Assembly (NCBI GenBank): GCA_033557465.1
Contig: CM066037.1
Location: 200,693,156 to 200,757,155 of the forward strand
Direction of reading: 5' to 3'
DNA from: Ichthyophis bannanicus
Lineage: Eukaryota; Chordata; Amphibia; Gymnophiona; Ichthyophiidae
Length of the DNA stretch: 64,000 bases
Each line of letters opens with the position of its first letter. Positions within the stretch are counted from its first letter, which is position 1. The notes beneath the pieces are model-generated. The model had not been told where the DNA came from. It ran no database searches and saw only the letters and a list, made by a program, of their open reading frames with translations. Of the stretch, positions 51,178 through 62,095 are shown in pieces. Position numbers and translations under genes: made by a program.

Positions 51178-52026
51178 ATGTCGGGACCCAAACCTGCACG
51201 GCTGGACTTTACTGCGAGCCAGGGTGCGAGCGTCAAGAGATCGAAGACGGAGCCTCCATCCCCGCACAAAATGGCGCCGACGCGGGAGTATCCCGATGCT
51301 CTTCAAGAGCTGCTTGTGGTGGTGCGTACGATTAAAGAAATCGTGTCGGCAAACAGCGAATCACTCGCTACTGTACGGGAGGACATGAGCAGGCTTAAGA
51401 GCGGCATGGAGAGCCTTAGCCTTCGTCAGGAACAGATCGAGCAGCGTGTCCTGGTACAGGAGGAAAGAATGAAGGCTGTAGATAAACAAGCCAGGCAAAT
51501 CAAACAGCTGCAGAAGGAGTTGGAGGATAACAATAATAGATCCCGCCGAAATAACATTAGGATTGTGGGCGTCCCTGAAGGGGCTGAAGGGAAGGATATT
51601 TTTGCCTTCCTACACAAAATGATTCCATCTACGTTGCAGCTTGCCTTTGACATGCCTTTCGAAATGGAGAGAGCGCATCGGGTACCGTCGCAGCCCCTGG
51701 TGGGTACTAATCGATCTCGGCTGATAATCCTTAAAGTATTGAGACATCAGCAGGTTCTCAGGATTATGGAAGCGGCTCGCGCTAGATCTCCTGTTGAGTT
51801 TGATGGGCACAGGCTGATGTTTTTCCCTGATTTTGCGAAGAGCACTGTGGATAAGCGGAAGAGGTTCCTAGAGATGCGGCCTAGACTGCAGCGGTTGCAG
51901 GCGAGATTCGGTCTTTTGCATCCTGCCAGGATGAGAGTCACGCTACATAACAGCAGAAGGACATTTGAAGATCCTGAGACTCTATTTGCGTTCCTCGAAG
52001 AGAAGGAGAAGGAACTGATGCGATGA
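51178..52026 (+). CDS. L1 ORF1 protein (RNA-binding), intact
   Basis: 282 residues from the Met of MSGPKPARLDF. An in-frame Met 19 codons upstream (51121) is possible but adds an atypical leader. Coiled coil at about 50-125 (SLATVREDMSRLKSGMESL, QARQIKQLQKELEDNNN), then RSRRNNIRIVGVPEG (RRM start), FEMERAHRVPSQPL, and the CTD with DGHRLMFFPDFAKSTVDKRK and ARMRVTLHNSRRTFEDPE. This is the standard L1 ORF1p order. It would trimerise and coat the element RNA. No stop or shift seen. Confidence 0.9.
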   Translation: MSGPKPARLDFTASQGASVKRSKTEPPSPHKMAPTREYPDALQELLVVVRTIKEIVSANSESLATVREDMSRLKSGMESLSLRQEQIEQRVLVQEERMKAVDKQARQIKQLQKELEDNNNRSRRNNIRIVGVPEGAEGKDIFAFLHKMIPSTLQLAFDMPFEMERAHRVPSQPLVGTNRSRLIILKVLRHQQVLRIMEAARARSPVEFDGHRLMFFPDFAKSTVDKRKRFLEMRPRLQRLQARFGLLHPARMRVTLHNSRRTFEDPETLFAFLEEKEKELMR

Positions 52027-52473
52027 ATGCCAATAGTGTGAGACTCTTAGTTCAGGCCTTGGGCTGTTGTCTCGGGCCGCTATGAAGAGGCAGATGGCCA
52101 CAGTAGGGCCTCTGTATATTGGTCCTTTGGCTTTCACTGTATTGTGGGAATCTGTGTAGGCTGTTTTCAATATCCAGGATGATTGCACAAATGCTCAGGA
52201 ATTTGTTGTTTTGATACCCCTCTGTACCTGTTCTGCTTGATCTGGGTGTACCTGGTGGGTATTTAGGTCGCCTCTCCACCCTGGGGTCCTTTAAGAATTG
52301 TTTTATGAGGGATGTTTATTGGGAACTAGTTTTAGTTAATTGTGAGGTACAGGCCATTGTACAACTAAATTTGACGAAGTGTTGTGGAGCATTGTCTATG
52401 ATGGAGCTAGATGTCCATAAGTGTGATAGCAACTTGGTTGAGAGACTTGGGGCTTTGAGCTTCCGACTGCGAC

Positions 52474-55400
52474 ATGGCACCTCTTAAATTGTTGTCCTTA
52501 AATGTAAAGGGCATCAATAGTCCTATAAAGTGAAGGAAAATTATCCTTTATGGTAAGCAAGAAAAAGGAGACATTTTGATGCGCCAGGAGACCCACCTTA
52601 GTGAGAGGGAATCGCTGAAGTTAAATATAAAACCTTTCAGACTGTTAGCCTTCTCTGCGGCCAGGGGCAAGCACAACGGAGTAGCCATATTGGCCCGTAA
52701 GTCTCTCAACGTCACTGTACATCAAGTTAGTGCGGACCAGGAAGGTAGATGGGTCAAGGCCTGTGTTACGGTGGGGGCTCTAGAGTTAGTTTTAATGAAT
52801 GTCTATGCTCCCAATAGGGACTGTCTGGGTTTCTTTCGCTCGTTAGCAGAGGAGATGCAGACAGCGCCCTCTTCCCTGAAAGTGATGGGAGGCGATTGGA
52901 ACTTGGTTGTGGATGCCCTGGTGGACAGGAAGCCCCCTAAGACTCTGGGACCGACTAAAGCGCAGAGGGTTCTCACGTCCATGATGGGGGAGATGGGGTT
53001 CGTGGATGCATGGCGGATGCTGCACCCTGGGGATCTGGATTTTACCTTTTTTTCTCCCCCTCATAAATCTCTGTCGCGAATTGATTATATTCTCATATCC
53101 AAATCTTTGGTCCCCAATTTGTTCGCGGCAGAGATTCATGCGATGCATCTCTCGGATCATGCTGCTGTCTCGGTGACGCTGCAGGACGATGCGTTGACCT
53201 CCCCCAATCAGAGGTGGTCCCTTGACAGAACATTGCTGGAGAACGAAGAGTTTTGTTTGAAGATTCGGGGGGCCATTCAAGAATATTTTCTCTTTAACAC
53301 CCCAAATTTGTCCTCAGGATGGGCTAGATGGGAGGGTTTGAAAGACTTCCTTAGAGCCGTCATCACCAGTTTAAGTGTTGGACTGGCGAGAAGGCGTGGG
53401 GAACAGCTGAGAGCTCTGGAAATGCAAATTAGAGCCGGGGAGCGGGTATTGGCTAAAAGATCAGAGCCTTGTATCCTCTTACGGCTGCAAAGGCTGCGTT
53501 TGAGATATAACCAACTTTTAACATCTGAGGCCTCGCAGTGCGTTAAAGCCCAGGAGGGCCTTTACTACAGGGAAGGGAATAGGGCTGGCAGACTTCTCGC
53601 CCATGCGTTGAAAGCCCGTAAAGAAGCTAGCAGGATTGCTGCTATTAGAGAGCAGGGGAGGTCGGCGTTGGTGATTGCAGACTCTGAAATTGCTGAGTCT
53701 TTTAGAACCTTTTACGCACAATTGTACTCCTCTGAGACGGAATGTCCACCGGACGCTTTCTCACGGTTGGTAGCTGAGGTTCAACGGCCAGTGGTAGACC
53801 CAGTATCGGCAGCTAGCCTTGATGAACCGCTTTCTTCAGAGGAGATACAATGTGCCATTGACTCTCTGGCAGCTGGGAAAGCCGCCGGGCCGGACGGACT
53901 GCCTTCAGAATTTTTTAAGACTTTTGCTACGGAATTGGTGCCGTTTTTGCAGCAATACTTTCTTGCCCTGTTAGACGAAAGCCCGCAGATAGGTTCTTTT
54001 GCCGCAGCAAATGTGGTGGTGCTTGAGAAGGCAGGGAGAGATCCACAATTGGTGAGTAATTACCGGCCAATCTCTTTGCTTAATGCGGACTATAAAATCT
54101 ATGCGACTGTGTTGGCGCGCCGGCTTGCCAAGGTACTTCCGTTTTTGGTCCACCCTGATCAGTGTGGTTTTGTCGAAGGCAGGTCGACAGCAGATAATGC
54201 TAGGCTCTTTTGTCATGTCTTAGCTGGGGCGGAGGTTTCGGAGGCCCCACTGGTTGGAATCTCATTGGATGCCGAAAAGGCGTTTGATCGCCTGGAATGG
54301 GCTTTTCTGTTTTCTGCTCTCGAGTGGTTTGGCTTTGGGGCAGGGTTTGTCAACTTTGTTAGAGTATTGTATGCCCGGCCTTTAGCGAGTATCTGTGTTA
54401 ACAATACGCAATCCCGTGAACTTCTCCTGGGTCGTGGGTCGCGGCAGGGATGCCCACTGTCCCCCATGTTGTTTAATTTGGCTTTGGAGCCTTTAACTTT
54501 GTTGATACGACAGAATCCTCGGATACAAGGTTTTCAGGCGCTGGGCGCAGAGATCAAATTATCGGCTTATGCTGACGATCTTCTTCTGTTTACCACCCCG
54601 GCTTCGATTCCCCATATTTTAGACCAGATTGAGAGGTACTCGGCCCTTTCAGGGTACAAGATCAATTGGTCTAAATCGGTTGCTTTTGCCCTTAATTGTC
54701 GTGCTTTTAAGGGTATGTTGTCGGAGTTTCCCTTTGCCTGGGAGGCAAAACCGGTGAAGTACCTTGGTGTCCACTATTGTTATCCTCTGGAGGAAACTGT
54801 CCGTTTTAATTCACAGTTGGTACTTTCTATTATACAATCAATGACTGCAAAGTGGTCTCCCTTGCGATTAACGTGGTGGGGGAGATTGGAAACTATTAAA
54901 ATGGCAATAGTCCCCAAAATAAACTATATTCTGGAAATGTTGCCAACTTATCTCCTGGCGCAGACGTATAAACAGATGGAGAGGCTCTTGGTCTCCTTTC
55001 TGTGGAATGATAAGCCTCCCAGAATTGCACTCAAGAAGCTTAGAGCTAACAAAGAATGTGGGGGGGGGGGGGTGAATTTCCCAGATTTTCGGCTTTACCA
55101 TGGTGCTTTTTTGATGAAGCAAGGGGCCAGATGGTTGGAGCAGTTGAATGCGCAAAGCCCGGTCTGGTTAAATCTTGAGGAGAAAATTGCGGCCCCTTTC
55201 CCCTTACATCGATTGCAGGACATGGTATTTCGTGATACATCTTTACGGCCCCGGATGATTTTGGATACGCAAAGGGCGTTTCAGAGCCTCTTACAGCCAA
55301 GTAGTTCAGAAGAGGTGTTATCGCAGAGTCTTTCCTTGTGGTGCAATCCGCTTTTTAAGGTGCAATGTAAACCTATTGCATGGAAGCTCTGGTATAGCAG

Positions 55401-55992
55401 GGGCATATGGACTGTTGGGCAGTTGATTGACAAAGGTGCATGGAAACGTTTTGGGGAGTTACAGAGAGAATTTCATCTTCCGGGGTCGGCCTACTTCCAA
55501 TGGGCCCAGTTGAAGCATTGTCTCGTGGGGGTTCTTGGAGATGTCCGGCACCTGAAGATTGAGGGGAAGTTGGAGTCCATCATTGAGCAAGTGCAGGGAA
55601 CCACGGGGAAGGTCTCCTTTTTGTATAAAATGTTGAAGCAGGTCGGTCCTGGAGTCTTGAACAATCTGGGGGGCGCTTGGGAGAAGGATACTGGTGTTGG
55701 CCTATCACAAAGGGGTTGGGAGAAATTCTGGTCTACCCTGGTTCGCGTAACTAAGTCTGCCTCTGTCACTCAAATGCTATTTTTCTTTGCTCATAGGGCT
55801 TACATAACCCCGGTGCGCCTTAGTAGATGGGACAAAAGGGCCAGCAATAAATGTTGGGTGTGTCAAGAAGAACTTGGTACTTTTAGACATGTTGTCTTTG
55901 ACTGTCTCAAGCTCCAAACTTATTGGTCACAGGTATGGGAATCCGTGCAAAAGATCCTGGGCCTTAGTGTCCCCTCACCTGGGCAATTGTAG
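52474..55992 (+). pseudogene. L1 ORF2 (endonuclease, RT, Cys domain), single stop
   Basis: Starts MAPLKLLSLNVKGINSP; codon 20 is TGA (52531-52533) where CGA is expected, and the same frame then runs open to 55992 (1172 codons in all). Endonuclease: RQETHLS (residues 35-41), NVYAPNRD, GGDWNLVVDAL, SRIDYILIS, SDHAAVSV. RT: AAGKAAGPDGLPSEF, NYRPISLLNADYKIYA, ISLDAEKAFDRLEW, GSRQGCPLSPMLFN, SAYADDLLLF (about residue 699). C-terminal CWVCQEELGTFRHVVFDC near 1126. A Met just after the stop (52576) could give a shortened product lacking the first endonuclease strand. Confidence 0.9.
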
Positions 55993-56497
55993 TTTTTCGC
56001 TCACTCTCGGGCATCCCACTAAGGTGTGGTTCTGAGGCGTTTCTTTTAGATTTTTTGTTAGGCATTGCCCTATGTCATAGGATGCGGAATTGGAAGGAAA
56101 CTTCCTGCCTCCACTGGCAAACCTGGTGGGGTTTAGTCTGTACTTATACTAAATTTGAATTAATGCCCCGGAAGGGAGAGTTGCAGTCCCCTCATCGACT
56201 GCGTAAGTGGAGAGCGCTCCTGGACTTTGGGGAGGCGGCCAAATGCTAGAGGTGCCCACAGGGATGGGTGGTCTTTCAAGTAGACAATTGTTTGCTCTGT
56301 GTTTATATTTATTTTGTACGGTGGTGTGGTGTTCATTTGATAGGACCTGGCGGAAGGGGGGTGGGGGTTTGGTGGAGGGTTGGTGGTAGGGTGAGAGGGA
56401 GTGTGCTTTGTTTGTTTCTTAGTTGTTTTGTTGTGTGATGTGATGTTTTGTTTATTGTTTGTTTTATGATAAATTTAAATAAAATATTTAAAAAAAA
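55993..56497 (+). other. L1 3' UTR and poly(A)
   Basis: Non-coding tail with G- and T-rich stretches (TTTGTTTATTGTTTG), ending AAATAAAATATTT and an A-run. It is followed by the target duplication. Confidence 0.75.
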
Positions 56498-56507
56498 AAA
56501 AGCCCCT

Positions 56508-56920
56508 GCTCACCACTCTATACCACACTGCCATACAGAAGAGTAAGGGAGATACTTCTAGATCACTGTGGTATTTGACACTATTGACTCACCTAAAGGA
56601 CCTGGGACTGAAAGGCCCAGTGCTCATCTACTTCAAAACATTCAATGAGAACTGTTCCAAAACTGCAGCAGCATCATCAGCATGTCTTCACTCTGTTTTA
56701 CAGAGTGCCTCAGGGATGTGTATGGATCCCTAGGTAACTCATCTGATCATTATCACTTGTGTTCAGATGATATTATAGCTAGTAGCCCCTTTCAGCCTAG
56801 ATCCTGAAACATCCATGACCAACTACATGAATGCCTGTAGAAGATCACTGGCAGGTCTTAAATAAATTAAGGCTAAATCCACAAAGAATTTCAGATATGC
56901 AAAACTGATCATGTTGTTGT
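56508..56920 (+). pseudogene. L2-like RT fragment
   Basis: Degraded plus-strand RT sequence: VPQGCVWIP near 56705-56735 (motif B remnant), YHLCSDDIIASSPFQP near 56750-56800 (remnant of YADD with C and S replacing Y and A), and NYMNACRRSLAGLK. Many stops. It is the sequence into which the L1 inserted at 51029/56507. Confidence 0.55.
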
Positions 56921-56924
56921 GTTA

Positions 56925-58324
56925 AGTGCTGTCAAGTTGGTGTCGACTCATGGCAACCCTCTGGATAGTTGTCCTAAGCTGTGTTTGGTCTTAAATAACA
57001 GCAGCTATGGGTGCCACTTTGTCAACAAAGAACTGCCTGACTAATCGATCCATCTCATTGCTGGCCTTCCTCTTTTGCATTGACCTTCTACCTTGCCAAG
57101 CATGATGCCTTTCTCTAATGATCTCTCTGTTCACATGATGTGTCCAAAGTATGAAAGTCAAAGTCTTGTCATCTGAGCTTCTAAAGAAAGTTTAGGTTTG
57201 ATCTCCTCTAGTACAGACTGGTTTGTTCTTCGGGCAGTCTATGGTATACACAGTATTCGTTGCCAGCACCATAATTCAAAGGCATCAATTTTTTTCCTGT
57301 TTATCATTTTCACTGTCCAACTTTTGCATCCATATGATGTTATTGAAAATACATGGCTTGAACGAGTCACATTTTTGTATGGAGAGAGACATCTCTACTC
57401 TTGAGAATCTTGTCTAGATCCTTCATAGCCATTCTGCCAAGAGCAATGTGTCAACTGATTTCTATATTGATAATTGATCCAAGTAGCTTGTCCACTATTT
57501 CGATTTCTTCTCCAACACCACGAACTTATAGATTTTGTCAGTTGTCAGGATCTTTGTCTTCTTTACATTAAAGTGCACACAATGTGGTATCATCAGCATA
57601 GCGAAGGTTGCTGATGAGTCTTCCACCAATCTTCACAACTCAGTTGTCTTCATACTGCTTTTCTGATGATTTGTTCTGCATATAAATTAAATAGGTAGGA
57701 GGAAAGTATGCAGCCTTATTGACACCTTTGCTGATTTTAAACCATTCTGTTTCTCCTTGTTCCGTTCAATATAAAGGTTATGCAAGAGAACTATCAGGTG
57801 TTCTGGTACACCCATGCTTCCTAGTGTGGCCTAGAGTTTCTCATGGTTTACACAGTCAAAAGCCTTGCTGTAGTTAATAAAATACATATAGATATCCTTT
57901 CAAGGATCCATCTCACATCCGCGATGATGTCTCTCATTCCTCACCATTCCCTGAACCCTGCCTGCACTTCAGGCAGTTCTCGTTCCAGGTATGGTTGTAT
58001 TCTCTGCTGAATAATCTTCAGTAGAATCTTGCTGGCATGTGGGATCAGAGCAATTGTGCGATAATTTCCACTGTCAGTTGGATCACCTTTCTTTAGTATT
58101 AGTATAAACACAGATCTTTTCCAGTCAGTTGGCATTGATGTTGTCTTCCAAATTTCCTGGCAGAGCCTTGTAAGTATGGTAACAGCTGCATCCGATTGCT
58201 GTAATACTTCAGTGGGAATGCCATCAATGTCAGGTGCTTTGTTTTTTGATAGAGCTTTCAATGCTGCTTTGACTTCTTCTTTCATCACCAATTGTTCCTG
58301 ATCATAAGGTACAGGCTGAAAAAC
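56925..58324 (-). pseudogene. RTE-like LINE ORF2 (decayed)
   Basis: Minus strand. VKAALKALSKNKAPDIDGIP, TDWKRSVFILILKKGDPTD, NYRTIALIPHASKILLKII, QAGFREW; then ETEWFKISKGV, KIGGRLISNLRYADDTTL (intact YADD) and the C-terminal CQRRSMQKRKAS-type and VAMSRHQLDST segments. The motifs follow RTE-clade (BovB-like) ORF2. Only the first 116 codons are continuous. The DIRS element starts immediately upstream and probably inserted here. Confidence 0.75.
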
Positions 58325-58660
58325 AGAGTTACTTACCTGTAACGTGGACAGCAGGATAGGTCAGCCACACCTGGTGACGTCATCCGACGGCGCCGAGACG
58401 GAAGTGCTCTCTAGCTCAGAAGCTTCTGAGCATGTGTGAGGTGGTCCCACCTCCCCGGTCCGCCCCTAGCCCGACCAGTGAGTAATTAGCTGCACCCCGA
58501 GGCTAGGGCACGGACCGCGCAGGCCACCCTCAGAGGGGAGGTGGGCGGTAAAGTGTAGCTGACCTATCCTGCTGTCCACGGAGAACTCCGTTACAGGTAA
58601 GTAACTCTGTTTTCTCCTAGGACAAGCAGGATGTGTCAGCCACACCTGGTGTCTCCCAAG
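58325..58660. repeat. DIRS terminal and internal inverted repeats
   Basis: AACAGAGTTACTTACCTGT at 58325 onward is mirrored by ACAGGTAAGTAACTCTGTT at about 58594-58613. GGACAGCAGGATAGGTCAGC and its complement lie just inside. A further partial repeat (ACAAGCAGGATGTGTCAGCC) follows at about 58622. This matches the expectation that DIRS ends carry a terminal repeat plus an internal region complementary to the termini; the assignment of each part is inference. Confidence 0.7.
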
Positions 58661-58879
58661 CTATTTGTTCTGCACTGTGGCTGAGAGGGGGCCTGAGACA
58701 GGATACCAGGCATGGAGGACACAACAGAAGGCGTCCGCGAATGGGAACCACCGTTTATTTATTGTATAACTAGTGCAAATAACAATAAAGTGTAAAACAT
58801 ACAGACCATCTGTAGTGAGGTAGAACACTTTCAACTGTGCAACATGCAGTGAGGTAGAACATCAAGTGCAATCAACAAA

Positions 58880-59015
58880 CAGTGCAATTGAAACATCAAC
58901 TGTGCAATTAGCATTGTGCAAATAACAACCATCAGGATGCAAGTCAACAGTGCAATGGAAACATCAACTGTGCAATTAGCATTGTGCAAATAACAATCAT
59001 CAGGATGCAAGTCAA
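58880..59015. repeat. Tandem duplication of a ~68-bp unit in the DIRS 3' UTR
   Basis: Two near-identical units start CAGTGCAATTGAAACATC and CAGTGCAATGGAAACATC, each ending AGGATGCAAGTCAA. A third partial copy precedes them. Located between the recombinase stop and the terminal repeat. Confidence 0.8.
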
Positions 59016-59026
59016 GACTACCCTTG

Positions 59027-60240
59027 TCAGCACGGGGGAAGAGGCACATGGGTCACTGTCCCGTGTGCTGCGGCTAGGTTGGAGTCTACGGCAGCGTCCG
59101 GGGTGGCGGACCCTGCTACCGCAGATAGGATTGCTCGGCCAAATGAGCTGTCAGCTTCTGCCTGGAGGTCTAGGCAGTAGTGTTTCTGGAAGGTGAGGTG
59201 CGAGGACCAGGTGGCGGCTTTGCAGATCTCGCTTACTGGGACCTCCTGTGCATTGGCGAGGGAGGTGGCTAGCGCGCGGAGTTGGTGGGTACTTGCTTTG
59301 TTCGCTGGATGCGCGCCGGCCTTCTGTAGGCAGTAGGCGATGCAGTCGGAAATCCAGTGGGAGAGTGTGCGCTTAGTGACGGGCCGCCCTGGTCTGTTGG
59401 GGTCGAAGGACACAAAGAGCTGGGTCCCCTGACGGATGGAGGCCGTCCTGTCGATGTAGATGCGCAGGGCTCGGACGCAATCCAGTGAATGGAGGCGTTG
59501 CTCTTCTGGAGACCCGTGGGGGGCCGGGAAGAAGGAGGGCAGTTCCACCGATTGGTTGACGTGAAAGACAGAGGCGACCTTAGGGACAAACTTAGGGTGT
59601 GTCCGGAGGGATGCCCTGTTGTGGTGAATTTTGGTATACGGGGGGTGAGCCACTAAGGCCTGTAGCTCACTAACCCTCCTTGCGGATGTGTTGGTGATGA
59701 GGAAGAGTGTCTTCCAGGATAGAAATTTTCCTGCCACGGAGGGCAGGGGCTCGAAGGGCTCCTGTGTCAGCTGCTGGAGGACAATCTTGAGGTCCCAAGA
59801 GGGAACCGGTTTCTGAACCGGGGGCTGCAGGTTCCTGAGGCCTCTCATGAAGCGGGTCACGATGGGAAGGGTGGCCATGGAGCCCTTGTGTGAGCCGCTT
59901 CGCAGCTGATGCAGGGACGCAATGGCTACGAGGTGTATCTTGATGGACTGAGGCTTCAAGCCCAGGCTGAAGAGAGAGGAGAGGTACTGTAGCACCAAAG
60001 GGACAGGGCAGGAGGCTGGTGGAATTCCTTGGCCTGCACACCAGATACTGAAACGTTTCCTCTTGAGACTGTATGACTTTCTAGTGGACGGTCTCCTGGA
60101 TGCCAGCACTATTCGCTGTACCTCAGCGGGCAAGTTGAGGTCGCGGAGGCCTACCCTCTCAGCCTCCAGGCTGTCAATGCAAGAGTCTGGAGATTGGGGT
60201 GCCAGGTCTTGCCGTCGTTCTGGGTGAGCAGATCCGGTCG
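59027..60240 (-). CDS. DIRS tyrosine recombinase
   Basis: Integrates the circular DNA copy by site-specific recombination instead of an integrase. The core domain begins near SRRPSTRKSYSLKRKRFSIW and continues through VLQYLSSLFSLGLKPQSI. Catalytic pattern: ARRVSELQAL (first Arg), THQLRALATS (HxxR), WSSHLTFQKHYCLD (His and Tyr nucleophile at about 59177-59179). All are present, so the enzyme looks complete. The frame is open much further upstream (to 61549), but that part is the RT gene in another frame. The true start is not certain and the reading frame overlaps the RT/RNase H frame. Confidence 0.85.
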
Positions 60241-62022
60241 CAGCGGTAATCGAATGGGAGGTTCCTGTGAGAGCTGCAGTAGCAGGGAGAACCACATCTG
60301 CCGTGGCCAGTAGGGCGCAATCAGGATGATGTGTGCCTTGTCGTTGATGATGCGCTGAATGGTGGCTGTCAGGAGGGGGGTTGGGGGGAAGGCGTAGGCC
60401 AGTTCCCACTCCCCCCACGGTACTGCAAATGCATCGGAGGCCACTCTCCGGGGTGAGGGGTGTTTCGAGCAGAAGAGGGGGCATCTGGAATTGACCTCGG
60501 TGGCAAAGAGGTCGATCCGTGGATTCCCCCAACGTAGGAAGATGGACTCCGCCACGTCCTCGTGAAGTGTCCACTCGTGGGTTTGGAGCTGCCTGCTCAG
60601 CTTGTCTGCTAGCGTGTTCTGCTCTCCCGGGAGGTAAGTCGCTTGCAGCAGTCAGTTGTGGGCCAGGGCCAAAGACCATATCTCGAGTGCCTCCCTGCAG
60701 AGAGGACGAGAGCCCGTACCCCCTTGCTTGTTGAGGTAGAACATTGCCACCTGAATGTCGGTCTGGATCAAGACTGTTTTCCCAGCAAGGTGGGACATGA
60801 AGGTCTGGAGCGCATACTTGACCTCCCGGAGCTCGAGAACATTGATGTGGAGGGATTTTTCTCTTCTGGTCCAAGCTCCTTGTGTGCTGAGGTGTAGCAG
60901 GTGGGCTCCCCAACCCGTGGGGGAGGCGTCCGTGGTCAGGATGAGTTGATAGCTGCAGGGCTGCAAGCTCTTGCCCATGGCGAGATTGGCTGAAACCATC
61001 CACCAGCGCAGGCTCTGGCTTACCCTTGGTTTGAAAGGGATGAGGGTGGTGAGTGGTTGAGACAGTTGCTTCCAGTGTGAGGGCAGGTGCCACTGGAGTG
61101 TGCGCATGTGCAATCTGGCGAAGGGCAGGACTGAAGTAGTCGCTGCCATGTGACCCAGAAGGCGTAGGATGTCGTGGGCCTTGGTCTGTTTCGCAGTTGA
61201 TATCTTTTTGGCCAGGTGGATGATGGTTTTCCTCCGGTTCTTGGGAAGGAAGGCCTTGGATGTGGTAGTGTCGATTATCGCCCCGATGAATTCCGTGCGT
61301 TGGGTGGGTTCTAACCGAGACTTCTCCTTGTTGAGTAAGAAACCCAGCTTGGTCAGCAGGGCCGTCATCTCTCGCACTGCTGTTATGAGTTCTGGGGCGG
61401 AGGGTGCCGATATCAGCCAGTCGTCCAGGTAGGGAAAGATGGCGAGCCCTTGTCTGCGGAGGTGTGCCGCTGCCACAGCTATGCACTTCGTGAAGACTCT
61501 GGGAGCTGGGGAGAGGCCGAAAGGAAGCACATGATATTGGTAGTGGCAACCCATTGCTATGAACCTCAGGAATTTCCTGTGAGAGGAGTGGATAGGGATG
61601 TGAGAGTAAGCGTCCTGCAGGTCCAGAGTAGCCATCCAGTCCCCCGCTCTGATGAGGGGAAGGATGGAGTTCAGGGAGTACATTCGAAACTTCTCCTTCA
61701 AGAGGAAGTTGTTCAGCTTACGGAGGTCCAGAATAGGGCGAAGGTCCCCGGACCTCTTGGGAATAAGGAAGTACCGGGAGTAAAAGCCAGTGTTGATTTC
61801 GTTGGAGGGAACCCGCTCAATCGTCCGTGCCCTGATGAGTTGCTGCAGGAGTTCCGAGAGGGTAGCTTCCAGGTGCAGTGGAGGTTTGCTGGTGGGTTGC
61901 GTGCGCTGCCACAGTGGGGAGGAGAACCGCAAGCGGTAGCCTGCTTGGATAATCTGGATGACCCACTGTTCCGTGGTGATTTTCTGCCAGGCAGACAGGA
62001 AGCTGGACAAGCGGCCTCCCAC
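60151..62022 (-). pseudogene. DIRS reverse transcriptase / RNase H, one stop
   Basis: Starts VGGRLSSF-like (MGGRLSSFLSAWQKITTEQW). RT: YFLIPKRSGDLRPILDLR, ATLDLQDAYSHIPIH (motif A, near residue 135), VLPFGLSPAPRVFTK and FPYLDDWLISA (catalytic YLDD, near 200). RNase H: LILTTDASPTGWGAHL, HINVLELREVKYAL, VLIQTDIQVAMFYLN. A TGA at 60652-60654 interrupts; the same frame resumes LQATYLPGEQNTLADKLSR and runs to 60151 with FLRWGNPRIDLFATEVN and IILIAPYWPRQMWFSLLL, the region that precedes or includes the DIRS methylase-like segment. The end overlaps the recombinase. Confidence 0.85.
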
Positions 62023-62095
62023 TGGTGGGGCAGAGGGGACACTCGTGGCCAGCTGGAGCGGATAGTCAGAAGGAGGATGAGTTCTTACCGGACTG

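Larger units (their letters stand above)
51039..56497 (+). mobile_element. Full-length, nearly intact L1-clade element
   Basis: Complete structure: short GC-rich 5' UTR (51039-51177), intact ORF1, a 447-bp gap, ORF2 with one stop, a ~0.5 kb 3' UTR, AATAAAATATTT and a poly(A), with target duplications at both ends. The family looks like non-mammalian L1/Tx1-type. It is the youngest-looking element in the window. Confidence 0.9.

Noticed and set aside
60241..61549. N-terminal extension of the 840-codon recombinase frame.
   Set aside because: This stretch is the RT/RNase H gene read in another frame. The recombinase similarity begins only near 60240.
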